Shown: positions 11,078 to 21,080 of the stretch, piece by piece | Position numbering within the stretch: the stretch's first letter is position 1 | Layout of the letters: every line of letters begins with the position of its first letter | Made by a program: the position numbers and the translations under genes | The notes under the pieces: generated by a model | What the model saw: the letters and a program-made list of their open reading frames with translations, nothing else | What the model was told of the DNA's origin: nothing | Database searches by the model: none | Origin: Siphonodentalium dalli | Lineage: Eukaryota; Mollusca; Scaphopoda; Gadilida; Siphonodentaliidae | NCBI GenBank assembly: GCA_032622095.1 | Contig: CP136062.1 | Coordinates: 199,897,887 to 199,961,886, forward strand | Direction of reading: 5' to 3' | Length of the DNA stretch: 64,000 nucleotides

Positions 11078-12061
11078 TAAGGGTGCATTTACATTGCTAT
11101 AGAAATGTATACATATCTGTATGAAGTCACGTGTCGCGCATTACTGTGATCACAACATGATTACTAATAGTGAACGCGCGCTGATCAGTACTCTGGTAAT
11201 TGACAATTCACTGCGAGTCGTGTCAGTTTAGGCCAGACATAAACATGTATCAACTATCAGCAGATAACAGCGATTTGGTATGTGCCGCATGTATTTAAAG
11301 TGTATCCTTATACCACTTGATAATGGTTCGATGAAAGAATGACAATCATGCAGTTACCCTACAACACCCTTTATTTGCCCAAATGTAGTAAAATTTTCAA
11401 CTGATGACAATTCCAATGACAATGTTAACCAATGTAGGACAATATTGTTTTCTTAAATTACATGCAGTTTTTATATATAGCTGTTAGACAATAAATATGA
11501 TGATGATGACTGGCCACGGGGAGGGACCAGGACACAATCTTTCCAAGTGTTGGACATTTCCAACATTAAATCCGCCCCTATGATAAGGTTGGAAAATTTC
11601 CAGCTGATTGCCATTCCAGTCGAAAATTTTGATAAAAAGTAGGAAATTATGCAAATATTGGTCCGAAAACAATACCCCCCCCCCCCCCCAAATAAAATGT
11701 TTGAAAATCAAACTACAAGATCATTTTTAATCTATTGGTGGTTTGGAAATTACAACTAATGTTGTGTCAGGTATGAAATATCCAACCGTTGAACAAGTTG
11801 CCACGTCCCTATCCGTGTTCAATATTCGAAATACACGGGTTGAAATGACAACGAAAACATTCGCCAAGCCCGAGTAACAATTAATCAAAACTGATTTGCC
11901 TGTCGCAATATATGGGCGTTGACCGTGACGTGTAGCGGTCACGATTTTTGCTCACACGAACTAATACCGTTTTCTTTCTGTGTGCATTTCTATATCAACC
12001 CGTTTACACTGTCTGCGTGTAGATCTGTGTACATTTCTATAGCAATGTAAATGCACCCTTA
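11078..12061. mobile_element. 984-bp non-autonomous DNA transposon with about 35-bp inverted ends
   Basis: The left end 'GGGTGCATTTACATTGCTAT' is matched in inverse at 12025-12058, and the matching extends through 'AGAAATGTATACA' with few differences. Flanks are TAA on the left and TTA on the right, so the target duplication is either TA or a diverged 3-bp TWA as in PIF/Harbinger. No transposase is present. A poly-C-bearing dispersed repeat lies inside (11495-11800). The right end abuts the LINE that begins just downstream. Confidence 0.7.
11495..11800. repeat. Dispersed repeat with poly-C and TTGGAAATTTCC motifs, copy 1
   Basis: It begins with a 'gatgatgatgactggccacg' block and contains repeated 'ttggacatttccaac'-type words, a run of about 15 C near 11676-11690, and 'aatcaaactacaagatca'. 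The same order recurs at 24505-24975, 27796-28110, 45655-45975 and 59340-59570. Confidence 0.75.
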
Positions 12062-12116
12062 TTTATATTATATAGTTTATTTAATTCAGGCTCAAATGGC
12101 CCATATGATAGAGATA

Positions 12117-13838
12117 TCAATTAATGTAATACAGAATTTCTTTCCAATGTTTGAAAAGATAAGATTCATAAAATAAATCGGAATTAATGATTGCATGCAA
12201 AATTGTATTTTCAGATTCAGTCACACGTTCTCTCAGACCATACACACTCTTTCTTATCAACATAGGAACAGAACTCACAACATCCCTGGCATACATTCCA
12301 CTTGCGCTACATCTCCATTCATACCCCATAAACTTCCTATAGGCATTGTTATAACATACAATTAATTTGCGGTAACTGCGCTGGGTGAAATTTTCCCACA
12401 GAGTACAACAATATAATGATGAAATATAAGCATGAAAAAGATGGCGTTTTACATCAAATGAACACTTGTAAAACTTTTTCATGAGGATATTGGAACGGGA
12501 ACAAATTGATCTATATTGCCTCATAATATCATCATCATCAATAAGATCGTCTCTGAGAATATGTCCAAGGTATTTATAGGCGGGAACAAACTTAAGTTCT
12601 CTACCCATGAGAAAAAGTTTTGGAAAGGTCGTGAGGGGTAGGGATTTTGGTATGAACGCCATCCCTACTGTTTTTGTGCAATTATATACCAAATTTATGG
12701 GTAAAGCTTCGGCTTCACATATTCTCACGAGACGACGAAGTCCCTCTAGAGAGGGTGCAAGTAGACACATGTCATCAGCATAGCATAAATGGTTTACTCT
12801 CTTACCACCTATCACACATCCACTCTCGCTTTCATTCAACCTCTCACTTATACCATTTATGTACACATTAAACAAATAAGGACTGAGAACGCCGCCTTGT
12901 CGAACTCCACTCGTTGGCCGGAATGGAGGTGAGTGCGATCCTCCCCATCTGACGTTGTATTCCTGATTTCCAAACCAATTACTGAGGACATTGACGACTG
13001 AGGTCGGTACACCGCGTTTCCACAATAATTGGGTTAATGTTCTGTGATTGACTCTATCAAATGCTTTGCTGGCGTCAAGAAAGCAGACGAAAGCAGGGGT
13101 ATTCTTCGATATATAGTGATTTATTGTCTCTTTGAGTGCCAGAATGCAACTGTCAGTGGAATGTCCGCTCTTGAAACCGAATTGATTATCGGTTGTATGA
13201 AGGCGATGAGAAATTTTCTGCAGAACAACTTTTTCGAATATTTTTGATATGAGTGTTGATAGAGCTATAGGTCGATAATTTTCAGATGACGAGATGTTAG
13301 CATTCTTATTCTTTAAAATCGGAACAAGCGTTACTTTCAGCAGTTTTGGTGGAAGGTGACCGGTTTCCAGTATTTTGTTGAACAGAAACATGAGGCATGT
13401 GTTGATTCTTTCGTCACAGTATTTAAGGTGTTCAGCTGCTAACCCATCTGGGCCTCGTGATTTACCCGATTTTAATGATTTTATTGATGTTTCGATTTCC
13501 TTCTCTGTGATGAAAATTCGTTTTTCAGGTTCGTCCTCGTATGTGTGAAGATCGTGCTGTTGAACGGTGTTACAAAATATGTTCTGGAAGTGTTCTCCCC
13601 AATACAATGTAATATCGGATTCGCCACTTTTCCCGTCTATGCAGTTAACATGTCCACCGGAGTTACCACCTGTTACTGATTTCCAAAATTCCTTATAGTT
13701 TTTGTTCGTAAAATTATCCGCTAATTTATCCGCCTTCATTTGTTCTTTTCTTGATTTGCAATTTCTCAGGGCTGATTTGAATATTTGTCTGCTCCTCCTC
13801 ATGCAGTCGTATATATATCCAAATCTTGGTCGCTTCAT
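12117..13838 (-). pseudogene. LINE ORF2 reverse transcriptase
   Basis: The frame has 573 codons. Motifs in order are 'GKSRGPDGL' (125-133), 'NYRPIALSTLISKIFEKVV' (187-205), 'FLDASKAFD' (motif A, 253-261), 'GVRQGGVLSPYLFNVYIN' (311-328) and the catalytic 'YADD' (353-356). A Cys-containing thumb/C-terminal region follows. The catalytic aspartates are intact. The upstream nonsense codon and frameshift make the complete ORF2 non-functional, although this RT part is open. The start given is only the first Met after the stop. Confidence 0.92.
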
Positions 13839-13889
13839 TTTGACCCAATTTAGGAAATAGGTTCTTGCCTTCTCGTGTAAGTGACTGAC

Positions 13890-14168
13890 TTATGTATTCC
13901 AACCTGGTGTTGAATAGCGCTGATTTTTGCGTCTTCTGACATCGATGATGCTTCTGTTTGCGGCCTCTGACAAAGCATATACAATTTCTTCATATGTATG
14001 ATTTATCAATGCTTTTGCATCCTTTCCTTGTGATTCCTGATTGACGATGTCACTATTTATCTTTTTGAGATAGTTTCGGCTCGTACGACGATAAGTTTCT
14101 AACTGAGAAGTTCCGGCGCGTGACCAATCTATTTTTTTCCTGTTGATTGTTGTTTTCAATTGACGCAA
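13890..14168 (-). pseudogene. LINE ORF2 linker segment
   Basis: The 'KKIDWSRAGTSQLETYRRT' pattern continues the endonuclease in a shifted frame and ends with 'RYSTPGWNT' plus TAA. Read past the stop, the same frame gives 'VSHLHEKARTYFLNWVK' and joins the RT frame at 13838. So this is one polypeptide interrupted by a single nonsense codon. Confidence 0.85.
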
Positions 14169-14907
14169 TATTTGTTGGAAGGATGTCTGTCTTCAGCGAA
14201 ACAACAAGCGGGAAATGATCAGAAGTAATGTAATCATGGAGTATTTCAATCGATGATATCGCTGTATCTACTGATGCTGTACACACACAATGGTCAAGCC
14301 AAGACACCGTGCCATGCGCAGAACTTAAGAACGTGAACGAATCTGGAGAATAGCCTAGCAATTTGATGTCCGATATATGTAGTGACGAATCCCGACAATA
14401 CTCATTCAGCTCCGCCATATTCCCAGTATTCCTGATTGCACATGCATTGAAATCACCCATGACTATCATATTACTTGTACTCGCCTCGTTCATGATCGCT
14501 TCGATTTTACCGAGGTAGTCAACGTATAACTCCGCATTGACTTCGTCATCAACCGGAAGGTAAACACATAGTATCAGCAATCTATATGTTGAATCTTTTA
14601 TTTCAAGGCCAACTATTCTCGGGTCCCCATATGAAACAAACCGTACTTTATCGGCAAGCGTTTTTCTCCACATAAATGCCGTTCCACCATATGGTCTTCC
14701 ACTAAGAATCTTACTTTCAGAATCAATGGCTGATTCACCACAAGCTTCAAATTCGTTGTTTATTGAACGCAATTTTTCCAATTCATTCTTCAACAGCCAA
14801 TGTTCCTGGAGAAGAACTATGTCACAATTTTCTGAAAATTTTCGTACCTCAACATCCGATGTTTTCACAGACTTGCAGTTGTATGATGCAATTCTCAAGG
14901 CTCCCAT
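14053..14907 (-). pseudogene. LINE ORF2 endonuclease domain
   Basis: The domain opens with 'MGALRIASYNCKSVK' and carries 'IVLLQEHWLL' (metal-binding Glu), 'GRPYGGTAFMWRK', 'LCVYLP', 'MGDFNA' and 'SDHFPLVVSL' near the end, the ordered motifs of the EEP-type endonuclease that nicks target DNA. All recognisable catalytic residues (N, E, D-x-N, S-D-H) are present. After about residue 250 the frame is wrong: the real continuation is in the frame covered by 13890-14168, so a 1- or 2-base indel lies near 14150. Confidence 0.88.
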
Positions 14908-14922
14908 TTCCTATTTTTTTAT

Positions 14923-15666
14923 TTACGACCACGGTTCCCTAGTCGCGTGTTCCCAATCATTTCTGCCACCAGATCTTCGTTCAAAGAATTGTCGAACAAG
15001 AGCATTTTTTGGCCACAAAGTAGCATCCATTATTCTCTTCATTTCTTCGCGATCTTCAACTTGAAGTTTGAAAGATGAATACGTATCAAATTTGGTAATC
15101 AATTTGGAACATTTCATCACCTGTGTATGAAACGCATCGTCAACAAAAGATTTTAAGTCGGCCTCTGTTGTTTCCGGCGCAAGTCTCGAGACGAATATTA
15201 GACCAGGAGGACTGGTATTCACAGTTTTCAGCTTAGAATTACTCGACGTTCCTATCACTGGAGGTTTCTTAGGTTTCTTTCTCTGGACAGTTTGAAAACC
15301 ATCGTCACGCAGGGTCTCAGCATAGGTTGGCACACGAACGGAGGCGGTATGACTATTTGAGACGTATGGTGTTCTCGTCTCGACTTCTGCAGAAAAGTCT
15401 GTTTCAATGTTCTGATTAGTGTTCGGGAAACGGGACGATGCTGTGACATTTCCCATAACATACTGACTTGGTGGTGTTAGGTGTTCGGTTCTGGGTTGTC
15501 GAGTGTTCTTATGCATATCAAGTTTCTTGTTCTCGTGAAACGTTTTCTCCTTTATCAGATCGCGTGTAAGATTTTCTTCTCTGACCGATTTTATGGCCGT
15601 ACTGATATCGACGGACAGTTCATTTCTGAGCGTTTTTACAAGATCCTCTTTCACTACTGTCAGCAC
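14923..15666 (-). CDS. LINE ORF1 protein (RNA-binding, RRM-like C-terminus)
   Basis: The frame has 247 codons. The N-terminal 45 residues are charged and probably coiled-coil. A polar Ser/Thr/Pro-rich middle follows, then a C-terminal RRM-like segment from about residue 153 ('PPGLIFVSRLAPETTEADL') with 'LWPKNALVRQFFERR' near the end, a pattern typical of ORF1p from invertebrate LINEs. ORF1 proteins package the element RNA. No zinc-finger/PHD N-terminus is visible, so the 5' part may be missing. It stops about 15 bp before the ORF2 start. Confidence 0.8.
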   Translation of the reverse strand: MLTVVKEDLVKTLRNELSVDISTAIKSVREENLTRDLIKEKTFHENKKLDMHKNTRQPRTEHLTPPSQYVMGNVTASSRFPNTNQNIETDFSAEVETRTPYVSNSHTASVRVPTYAETLRDDGFQTVQRKKPKKPPVIGTSSNSKLKTVNTSPPGLIFVSRLAPETTEADLKSFVDDAFHTQVMKCSKLITKFDTYSSFKLQVEDREEMKRIMDATLWPKNALVRQFFERRSGGRNDWEHATREPWS

Positions 15667-15756
15667 ATGATGCAGAGGTCCATGTAGCTACCACGGTCGA
15701 GTAACTTTATAACCCTGTGGTGACCCCAGTAGTGTTTTTAACACGTGTGCACACAC

Positions 15757-16441
15757 ATACCGATCGAAGCGTACCGGTTATATACCGATCAAGGCGTACC
15801 GGTTATATACCGATCAAGGCGTACCGGTTATATACCGATCAAGGCGTACCGGTTATACTTTACATACCGATCAAGGCGTACCGGTTATACTTTACATACC
15901 GATCAAGGCGTACCGGTTATACTTTACATACCGATCAAGGCGTACCGGTTATACCGATCGAGGCGTACCGGTTATACTTTACATACCGATCAAGGCGTAC
16001 CGGTTATACTTTACATACCGATCAAGGCGTACCGGTTATACCGATCGAGGCGTACCGGTTATACTTTACATACCGATCAAGGCGTACCGGTTATACCGAT
16101 CGAGGCGTACCGGTTATACTTTACATACCGATCGAGGCGTACCGGTTATACTTTACATACCGATCGAGGCGTACCGGTTATACTTTACATACCGATCGAG
16201 GCGTACCGGTTATATACCGATCAAGGCGTACCGGTTATATACCGATCAAGGCGTACCGGTTATATACCGATCAAGGCGTACCGGTTATATACCGATCAAG
16301 GCGTACCGGTTATATACCGATCAAGGCGTACCGGTTATATACCGATCAAGGCGTACCGGTTATATACCGATCAAGGCGTACCGGTTATATACCGATCAAG
16401 GCGTACCGGTTATATACCGATCAAGGCGTACCGGTTATACT
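15757..16441. repeat. 25-bp minisatellite with 32-bp and ~22-bp variants
   Basis: The core unit 'CCGATCAAGGCGTACCGG' plus TTATATA repeats about 27 times. Some units carry an extra CTTTACA (32 bp), others drop a few bases or change CAAGG to CGAGG. Variants are grouped: plain 25-mers at both ends, 32-mers in the middle. The unit has no stop in any plus frame, which explains the overlapping 273- and 234-codon frames. These are not proteins. The array lies 90 bp upstream (5') of the LINE ORF1. Confidence 0.95.
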
Positions 16442-16905
16442 TTTTGTAGGATGTATGTATTCGCGGATGTATATTCGCGGTTGTCTCATTGTTGCAGTAT
16501 GTCAATTTATGACCGCGTTAATTGCTCTCGATATTTAGGTGTGAACAATGGCTGGGCCACTCTTGAAGATTTTATTGCCGGAACAGATGCAATGCATACT
16601 ATAGCAGCTGACATTGCCGATGAAGTAAGACTCAGTTGGAAAGTAGACTAAAGGTCGTCTTGCGAAGTATCGGGGGTGTATTTAATCCGATTAGTATGTT
16701 TTTGGTCCGCATTTAGAGGCTTTCTGGTGTGATGAATGAGAAATCTTCAGTGATAAACCGTAGTTGTTGTAAAATTTTGAAGGATTAGTTGTTTTAACGG
16801 AATTCTGAGGTGGTGCATTCATGAAACCAATATATTTTATATTATATAATTATATGCCTATATAATAATATGATCTTGAGTGCATTGCAATTTCTGACTA
16901 CGGCT
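16441..16905. repeat. Dispersed repeat X, partial copy
   Basis: Shares 'atgaccgcgttaattgct', 'ggtgtgaacaatggctggg', 'ggattagttgttttaacgga' and 'ggtggtgcattcatga' with the copies at 19775-20215, 22015-22410 and 53035-53421. It begins right where the minisatellite stops. No coding capacity; function unknown. Confidence 0.7.
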
Positions 16906-18084
16906 TTCTGATGTGACTTTGTTGAGCTGATTTTGATTTGCAACTCTTATACAACCATCAAATAATTGAACATTTATTGGGATATCGACTCATAAAGGTC
17001 AAAAAAATAATGCAATCTCAAACAAGGACCCCATAGCATATTTCAACGGAATAAGTATTAACACATAAATATGTTACCTGCGTTGATTCCTCAATGTTAT
17101 AAAGTTCCCAGTCCGAACAGGTCAGAACATAAAAAAAGTTCCCATGTTATGGACAGGTGGAATGTGATCTCTATACGGACGTAGCCAGAGATTCATGACA
17201 TGATCTAATTTGTTGGTTTTTTGTTTGTTTGTTTGTTGGTTGGATGGATGATTGGTCCGTTTGTTCGTTTGTTGGTTGGTCGCTTGAGCAGTTGGTCCCA
17301 TTCACGGCGTTGTCACGCAGTTACATGTATATTAGTGAGACAATACCCACCCCGATGTGAGGGTTATTTTCACCCTTGGCGTATATAGAAACGACAGATC
17401 CGGGCATAAACATGTAAAAATGACAAGCTTCTCCAGGTTTCACTAATCAGTCGTTCGGATTTGACAAAGACTCCGAAACTGACTATAAAGAAAACGAACA
17501 CACCTTTTCCTGACAGCATGCATGCATGATCCCACTTCAGCAAATATTACATATATATATGCATGCATTCATACATGCAATGCATTTTGTATAAACTAAT
17601 TTAACAATGTGTCACCTCGCAACTTCGCTGTGTACATACGGAGATTATAACATAACCCCCGAGGAAGAGTTCTAAAAACGTTCATATCAAAATTTTAATG
17701 TTTCATCATTGGAATGCCACAGGCTGTTGTATAAATCCACAGTCGGTAAGTTTAATTTACATTATAGTTTCGCATGGTTAATTTTATCAATGGTTTGCCC
17801 GTAAGAGCATTTACGTCAGCTTGCGTCGAAAATGCAAATAAATCAGAGTAAATACTAATCTAAATGTGGGTGATAATTAGCGAAACTAGTCGTCAATATT
17901 TCTTTACTCTAACTTATAGTGCGCCTGATTACATTTATTCCTGTCAGTAAACATAATAATGCTGACGGGTTTGCCTTTCTGTTCGATAATCGATCAATTT
18001 TTATTTGATTTTATATTATCATTGGTGGCAGTAATCAGCAAATCAATCGGGTGTCAATCAGTACGAAGCATCGTAATTATTTCA
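16906..18084. other. No gene seen; GTTT/GTTG-rich microsatellite about 17213-17290
   Basis: The only structured part is a run of 'gtttgtttgtttgttggttgg' type words. The rest has short palindromes such as 'tgcatgcatgcatga' but no transposon ends or coding pattern. Confidence 0.5.
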
Positions 18085-18344
18085 ATAACCCTTTGAGTGC
18101 CAGGGGCCGATATTATCGGCCCTAAACCTACACAATAAGTCTGTTAAAGAATATAATAAAATATATTAAAATTGTAAAAAATTGTAAAAAAAATAAAAAA
18201 AATTGTAAAAACAAAAAATGTTAAGCCAATGCATTCTCTTATATATGCGAGGCGACCTATGGTCGACTCGCATATATAAGAGAATGCATTGGCACAGGGT
18301 ATATGGGTTGATACAAAAATCGGACCTGGCACTCAAAGGGATAA
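18085..18344. mobile_element. piggyBac-like MITE (CCCTTTGAGTGCCAGG family) with one hairpin
   Basis: Perfect inverted ends 'CCCTTTGAGTGCCAGG' / 'CCTGGCACTCAAAGGG' with ATAA duplicated on both sides. The interior has an AT-rich stretch and then a 69-bp palindrome (18225-18293) followed by CACAGGG. The palindrome is identical, as far as I can read, to the one at 18693-18761, although the element ends are different. Confidence 0.85.
18225..18293. repeat. 69-bp palindrome (hairpin module)
   Basis: A near-perfect palindrome with arms containing 'GCATTCTCTTATATATGCGA' and centre 'GGCGACCTATGGTCGACT'. It starts GCCAATG and ends CATTGGC. Transcribed, it would fold into a long hairpin with almost no loop. 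Confidence 0.9.
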
Positions 18345-18563
18345 TGGACTTATAGCCATGGTTCTGTGACCCTTTTCTCTTGTTTGAACCAAAGGTTCAA
18401 AGAACGCCCTTAACCCTTTACCCAACAAAACGGTCAAAATCGGCCAAATAAAGCTTCAACAGCCTAAAATATCTTCGGTCTGTCTCAATAGAACCATACA
18501 AATATGGATATCATTGGAACCGGTTCATTGACCACATTGTGATGGTTACAGTTATGCCCTGTG

Positions 18564-18627
18564 ACAATGCATTCTCTTATATATGCGAGTCATAGGTCGC
18601 CTCGCATATGTAAGAGAATGCATTGGC
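18564..18627. repeat. Hairpin 1 of copy A
   Basis: Same module as 18225-18293, with a few bases lost from the centre ('gagtcataggtcgcctcg') and one arm mismatch. Confidence 0.85.
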
Positions 18628-18692
18628 CTAACACTTTTTACCATTTTTTCCTTACATTCTTTAACAATTTTATCATTTTTAATATGTGTTAA

Positions 18693-18761
18693 GCCAATGC
18701 ATTCTCTTATATATGCGAGGCGACCTATGGTCGACTCGCATATATAAGAGAATGCATTGGC
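18693..18761. repeat. Hairpin 2 of copy A
   Basis: Full-length 69-bp palindrome, reading as in 18225-18293. Confidence 0.9.
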
Positions 18762-19110
18762 ACAGGGCCGTTCTGTTGGGTAAAGGGTTAAATACTGAAC
18801 GCTTTACCAAATAAGAATTATTAGAAAACCCATTGACCACCCCGCCCTTTTCAAGTGAAGTTGGTTTTAAGTGGACTCCTAATGTTCATATACCTCAAGT
18901 TATAGCAGAGTAATTAATTAATTTTAACGTGGGATCGACCAATACTTGTCACACACGATGTATACATGTGAATATATGCCACGAAAAACTTATCGTAGCA
19001 AGGAAATGATTACCTCATAAATAAAAAGAGTCCCAATTTCTACACAGGAAGTAACAATAAAGAGCGTTTGTTGATATGTGTTGTTCTCATATATATGACA
19101 ATAGGATCAT

Positions 19111-19635
19111 TTAAAGGCCCACTTAATTTTCGAGTCTCCTATTATTTTTTTTATAGTGACTTGATATATGGTTTTAATAACAATCTATGCCATAAAATAT
19201 GATTAAAATACTATAATTCATCACCATTTAAAACATCTGTGTCTCAGAAGATGCCCACAGAGAAATAGAAAACTGCTGAAGACTTCCCCCCTCTGGCACC
19301 CAGAATGCAACAGAATTCAAACTTTTTCAATGAAAGGGGAAGAACTCTATCTTTAATATATATATATATAGAGTTATTACCCCTGCATTGAAAATAATAC
19401 TTATTTTTATTTCAATCTTGATGACAAAACGCATTAGCAACTCAACAAAAACAACATGTCCACAGTTTATTACACCGGATAAGTTGATAATACAATGTTT
19501 TGAAGCTTCATCTTTCAAATGGTATATAAAATGGCATATATTTTATATAATGTAATATGGGGTTTCATGGTATATAAAATGGCATATATTTTATATAAAG
19601 TAATCTGGGGGTTCGAAAATTAAGTGGGCCTTTAA
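19111..19635. mobile_element. TTAA-type MITE (AGGCCCACTTAATTTTCGA family), copy 1
   Basis: Ends 'AGGCCCACTTAATTTTCGA' and its inverse, with TTAA on both sides; 525 bp. The interior includes a (TA)n run at about 19358-19370 and a direct duplication of 'atggtatataaaatggcata' near 19520-19590. A second copy at 61127-61588 shares the middle ('aacaaaaacaacatgt', 'cacagtttatt', 'aagttgata'). Confidence 0.85.
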
Positions 19636-19774
19636 ATATGATGAATGTTGAAGACATGCAGCAGAAGACATGACCATTATGCTTCGCTTAAACATGAAAT
19701 CTCCCGACACAAGACAAGCCTCCAAGGGTTATGTTTTTTTGTGGACAAAGAATAACGAATTTTTCTAAGGGTCG

Positions 19775-20215
19775 GTACTGTTGTTACGCCCTATACTATG
19801 GGTGTTTACTGTTGTGCTGTTCTGGTCGTGCCAATGGGCCGACGGGGATATCTCACTTTTCTGGTTTCACGCGATGCGATTTATTTTAGGAAATTGTAGT
19901 AAGGCTGATATGGCCATGTCAATGGAGCTATAGCGATGGGGATATCTCGCAGGACAACACATTTCGGGTTTTCGCGGATTTATCTACGCGGATGTCTCAT
20001 TGTTGCGGTATGTAACTTTTATGACCGCGTTAATTGCTTTTTTGTAATAATTTGTAGGATTAGCTGTTTTAACGGACTTCTGAGGTGGTGCATTCATGAT
20101 AGTAATATATTTTATATTATAATTTATATATACGCCTAATAATATGTTGTTGATGGCGTTACCATGTCTGACTATGGTTTTCTTGTTGTTTCTTGTTGTA
20201 TATTCTTAGGAATTT
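19775..20215. repeat. Dispersed repeat X, longest copy
   Basis: Runs from the 'gttacgccctatactatggg' region to 'tatggttttcttgttg'. It combines the left part seen at 10640-10795 with the right part seen at 16441-16905, 22015-22410 and 53035-53421. No ends or coding region that would identify the class. Confidence 0.65.
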
Positions 20216-20603
20216 GTTGTATCGTTAAATATGCTATACATCCGGTTTGGACAATGTGAATCTAAAGTCGTCACCCCATACGTGCGCAGCATACGTGCGC
20301 AGCCGACTCATCAGGCAATCAAAAACTCAAGATTAGTTCCAATTAGTCACGGAAACCCAAGAAAGTATTAAAGACATATTATATGGACTTACTTCGGTGA
20401 ATAAAAGTGATAAGTTAGTAAACAAACACTATATCCACTGCAAGATTGTATTAACCCTTTACCCAACAAAGCGGCCAAAAACGCCCAGATAAAGCTTCAA
20501 CAGCCTAAAATATCTTCGGTCTGTCTCAATAACACCATACAAATATGGATATCATTGGAACCGGTTCATTGACCACATTGTGATGGTTACAGTTATGCCA
20601 TGT

Positions 20604-20672
20604 GCCAATGCATTCTCTTATATATGCGAGTCGACCATAGGTCGCCTCGCATATATAAGAGAATACATTGGC
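20604..20672. repeat. Hairpin 1 of copy B
   Basis: 69-bp palindrome with centre 'gagtcgaccataggtcgcct' and one arm change (gaatacatt). Confidence 0.9.
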
Positions 20673-20764
20673 CTAAAAAAATCCTTTTTTAACACTTTTT
20701 ACCATTTTTTCTTACAACAAATTTATAATTTTTTCTTACATTTTTATCATTTTTAATATGTTAA

Positions 20765-20833
20765 GCCAATGCATTTTCTTATATATGCGAGGCGACATAT
20801 CGTCGACTCGCATATATAAGAGAATGCATTGGC
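20765..20833. repeat. Hairpin 2 of copy B
   Basis: 69-bp palindrome with centre 'ggcgacatatcgtcgact' and one arm change (cattttctt). Confidence 0.9.
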
Positions 20834-21080
20834 ACAGGGTCGTTCTGTTGGGTAAAGGGTTAATCAACAAAGATTATCGAAAATTCCAACCACATCGACT
20901 GTGTTATTTCAGAGAACACAGCGTTGGAACTACGGGCAATTATAAATATTTACTACTCTACTCGGGATGATTTATTGGCCATAAACATTACGGCAATGAT
21001 TCCGCCAACAATTAATAACGAACCAAAGCCGGACGCTTTGGGTCGTATATAGACTATATCTGATTTTGTGACGTCACCAA

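Larger units (their letters stand above)
12117..15666 (-). mobile_element. Nearly complete LINE (ORF1 + ORF2), inactivated
   Basis: ORF1 (14923-15666), an endonuclease reading frame (14053-14907) and RT frames (13890-14168, 12117-13838) lie in the right order on the minus strand. One frameshift near 14150 and one TAA at about 13890 break ORF2; otherwise the catalytic motifs are intact, so inactivation looks fairly recent. The 3' end lies just below 12117, against the element ending at 12061. A CR1/Daphne-like group from aquatic animals is my best guess. The clade is not settled. Confidence 0.9.
18410..18791. mobile_element. piggyBac-like MITE (CCCTTTACCCAACA family), copy A, twin hairpins
   Basis: TTAA flanks both sides. 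The ends are 'CCCTTTACCCAACAAAACGG' and the inverse of CCCTTTACCCAACAGAACGG. Hairpins lie at 18564-18627 (slightly shortened) and 18693-18761. The left unique part ('aaagcttcaacagcctaaaa' to 'gttacagttatgccctgtg') is conserved in copies B (20451), C (38995) and, in the opposite orientation, D (40309). The length is 382 bp. Not coding. Confidence 0.9.
20451..20863. mobile_element. piggyBac-like MITE (CCCTTTACCCAACA family), copy B, twin hairpins
   Basis: TTAA duplicated on both sides; 413 bp; same orientation and layout as copy A. Hairpins at 20604-20672 and 20765-20833, each with one or two compensated or uncompensated changes. The sequence between the hairpins is T-rich, about 90 bp. Confidence 0.9.
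20365..21010. repeat. Dispersed repeat split by the MITE at 20451-20863
   Basis: Flanks 'aaagacatattatatggact' (20370) and 'aaatatttactactctactc...gattccgcc' (to 21010) match a continuous region at 51155-51400, showing that the MITE inserted here after this repeat was in place. Confidence 0.6.

Noticed and set aside
15717-16538. 273- and 234-codon plus-strand frames with TGYTPIKAYRLY-like repeats
   Set aside because: The 25-bp unit has no stop in any plus frame; overlapping open frames with the same repeat are expected from the array alone.
18225-18293. Rho-independent-type terminator or microRNA gene
   Set aside because: The hairpin recurs as part of transposon-like elements, with nearly no loop. 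Without small-RNA data I treat it as a mobile-element module, not an RNA gene.
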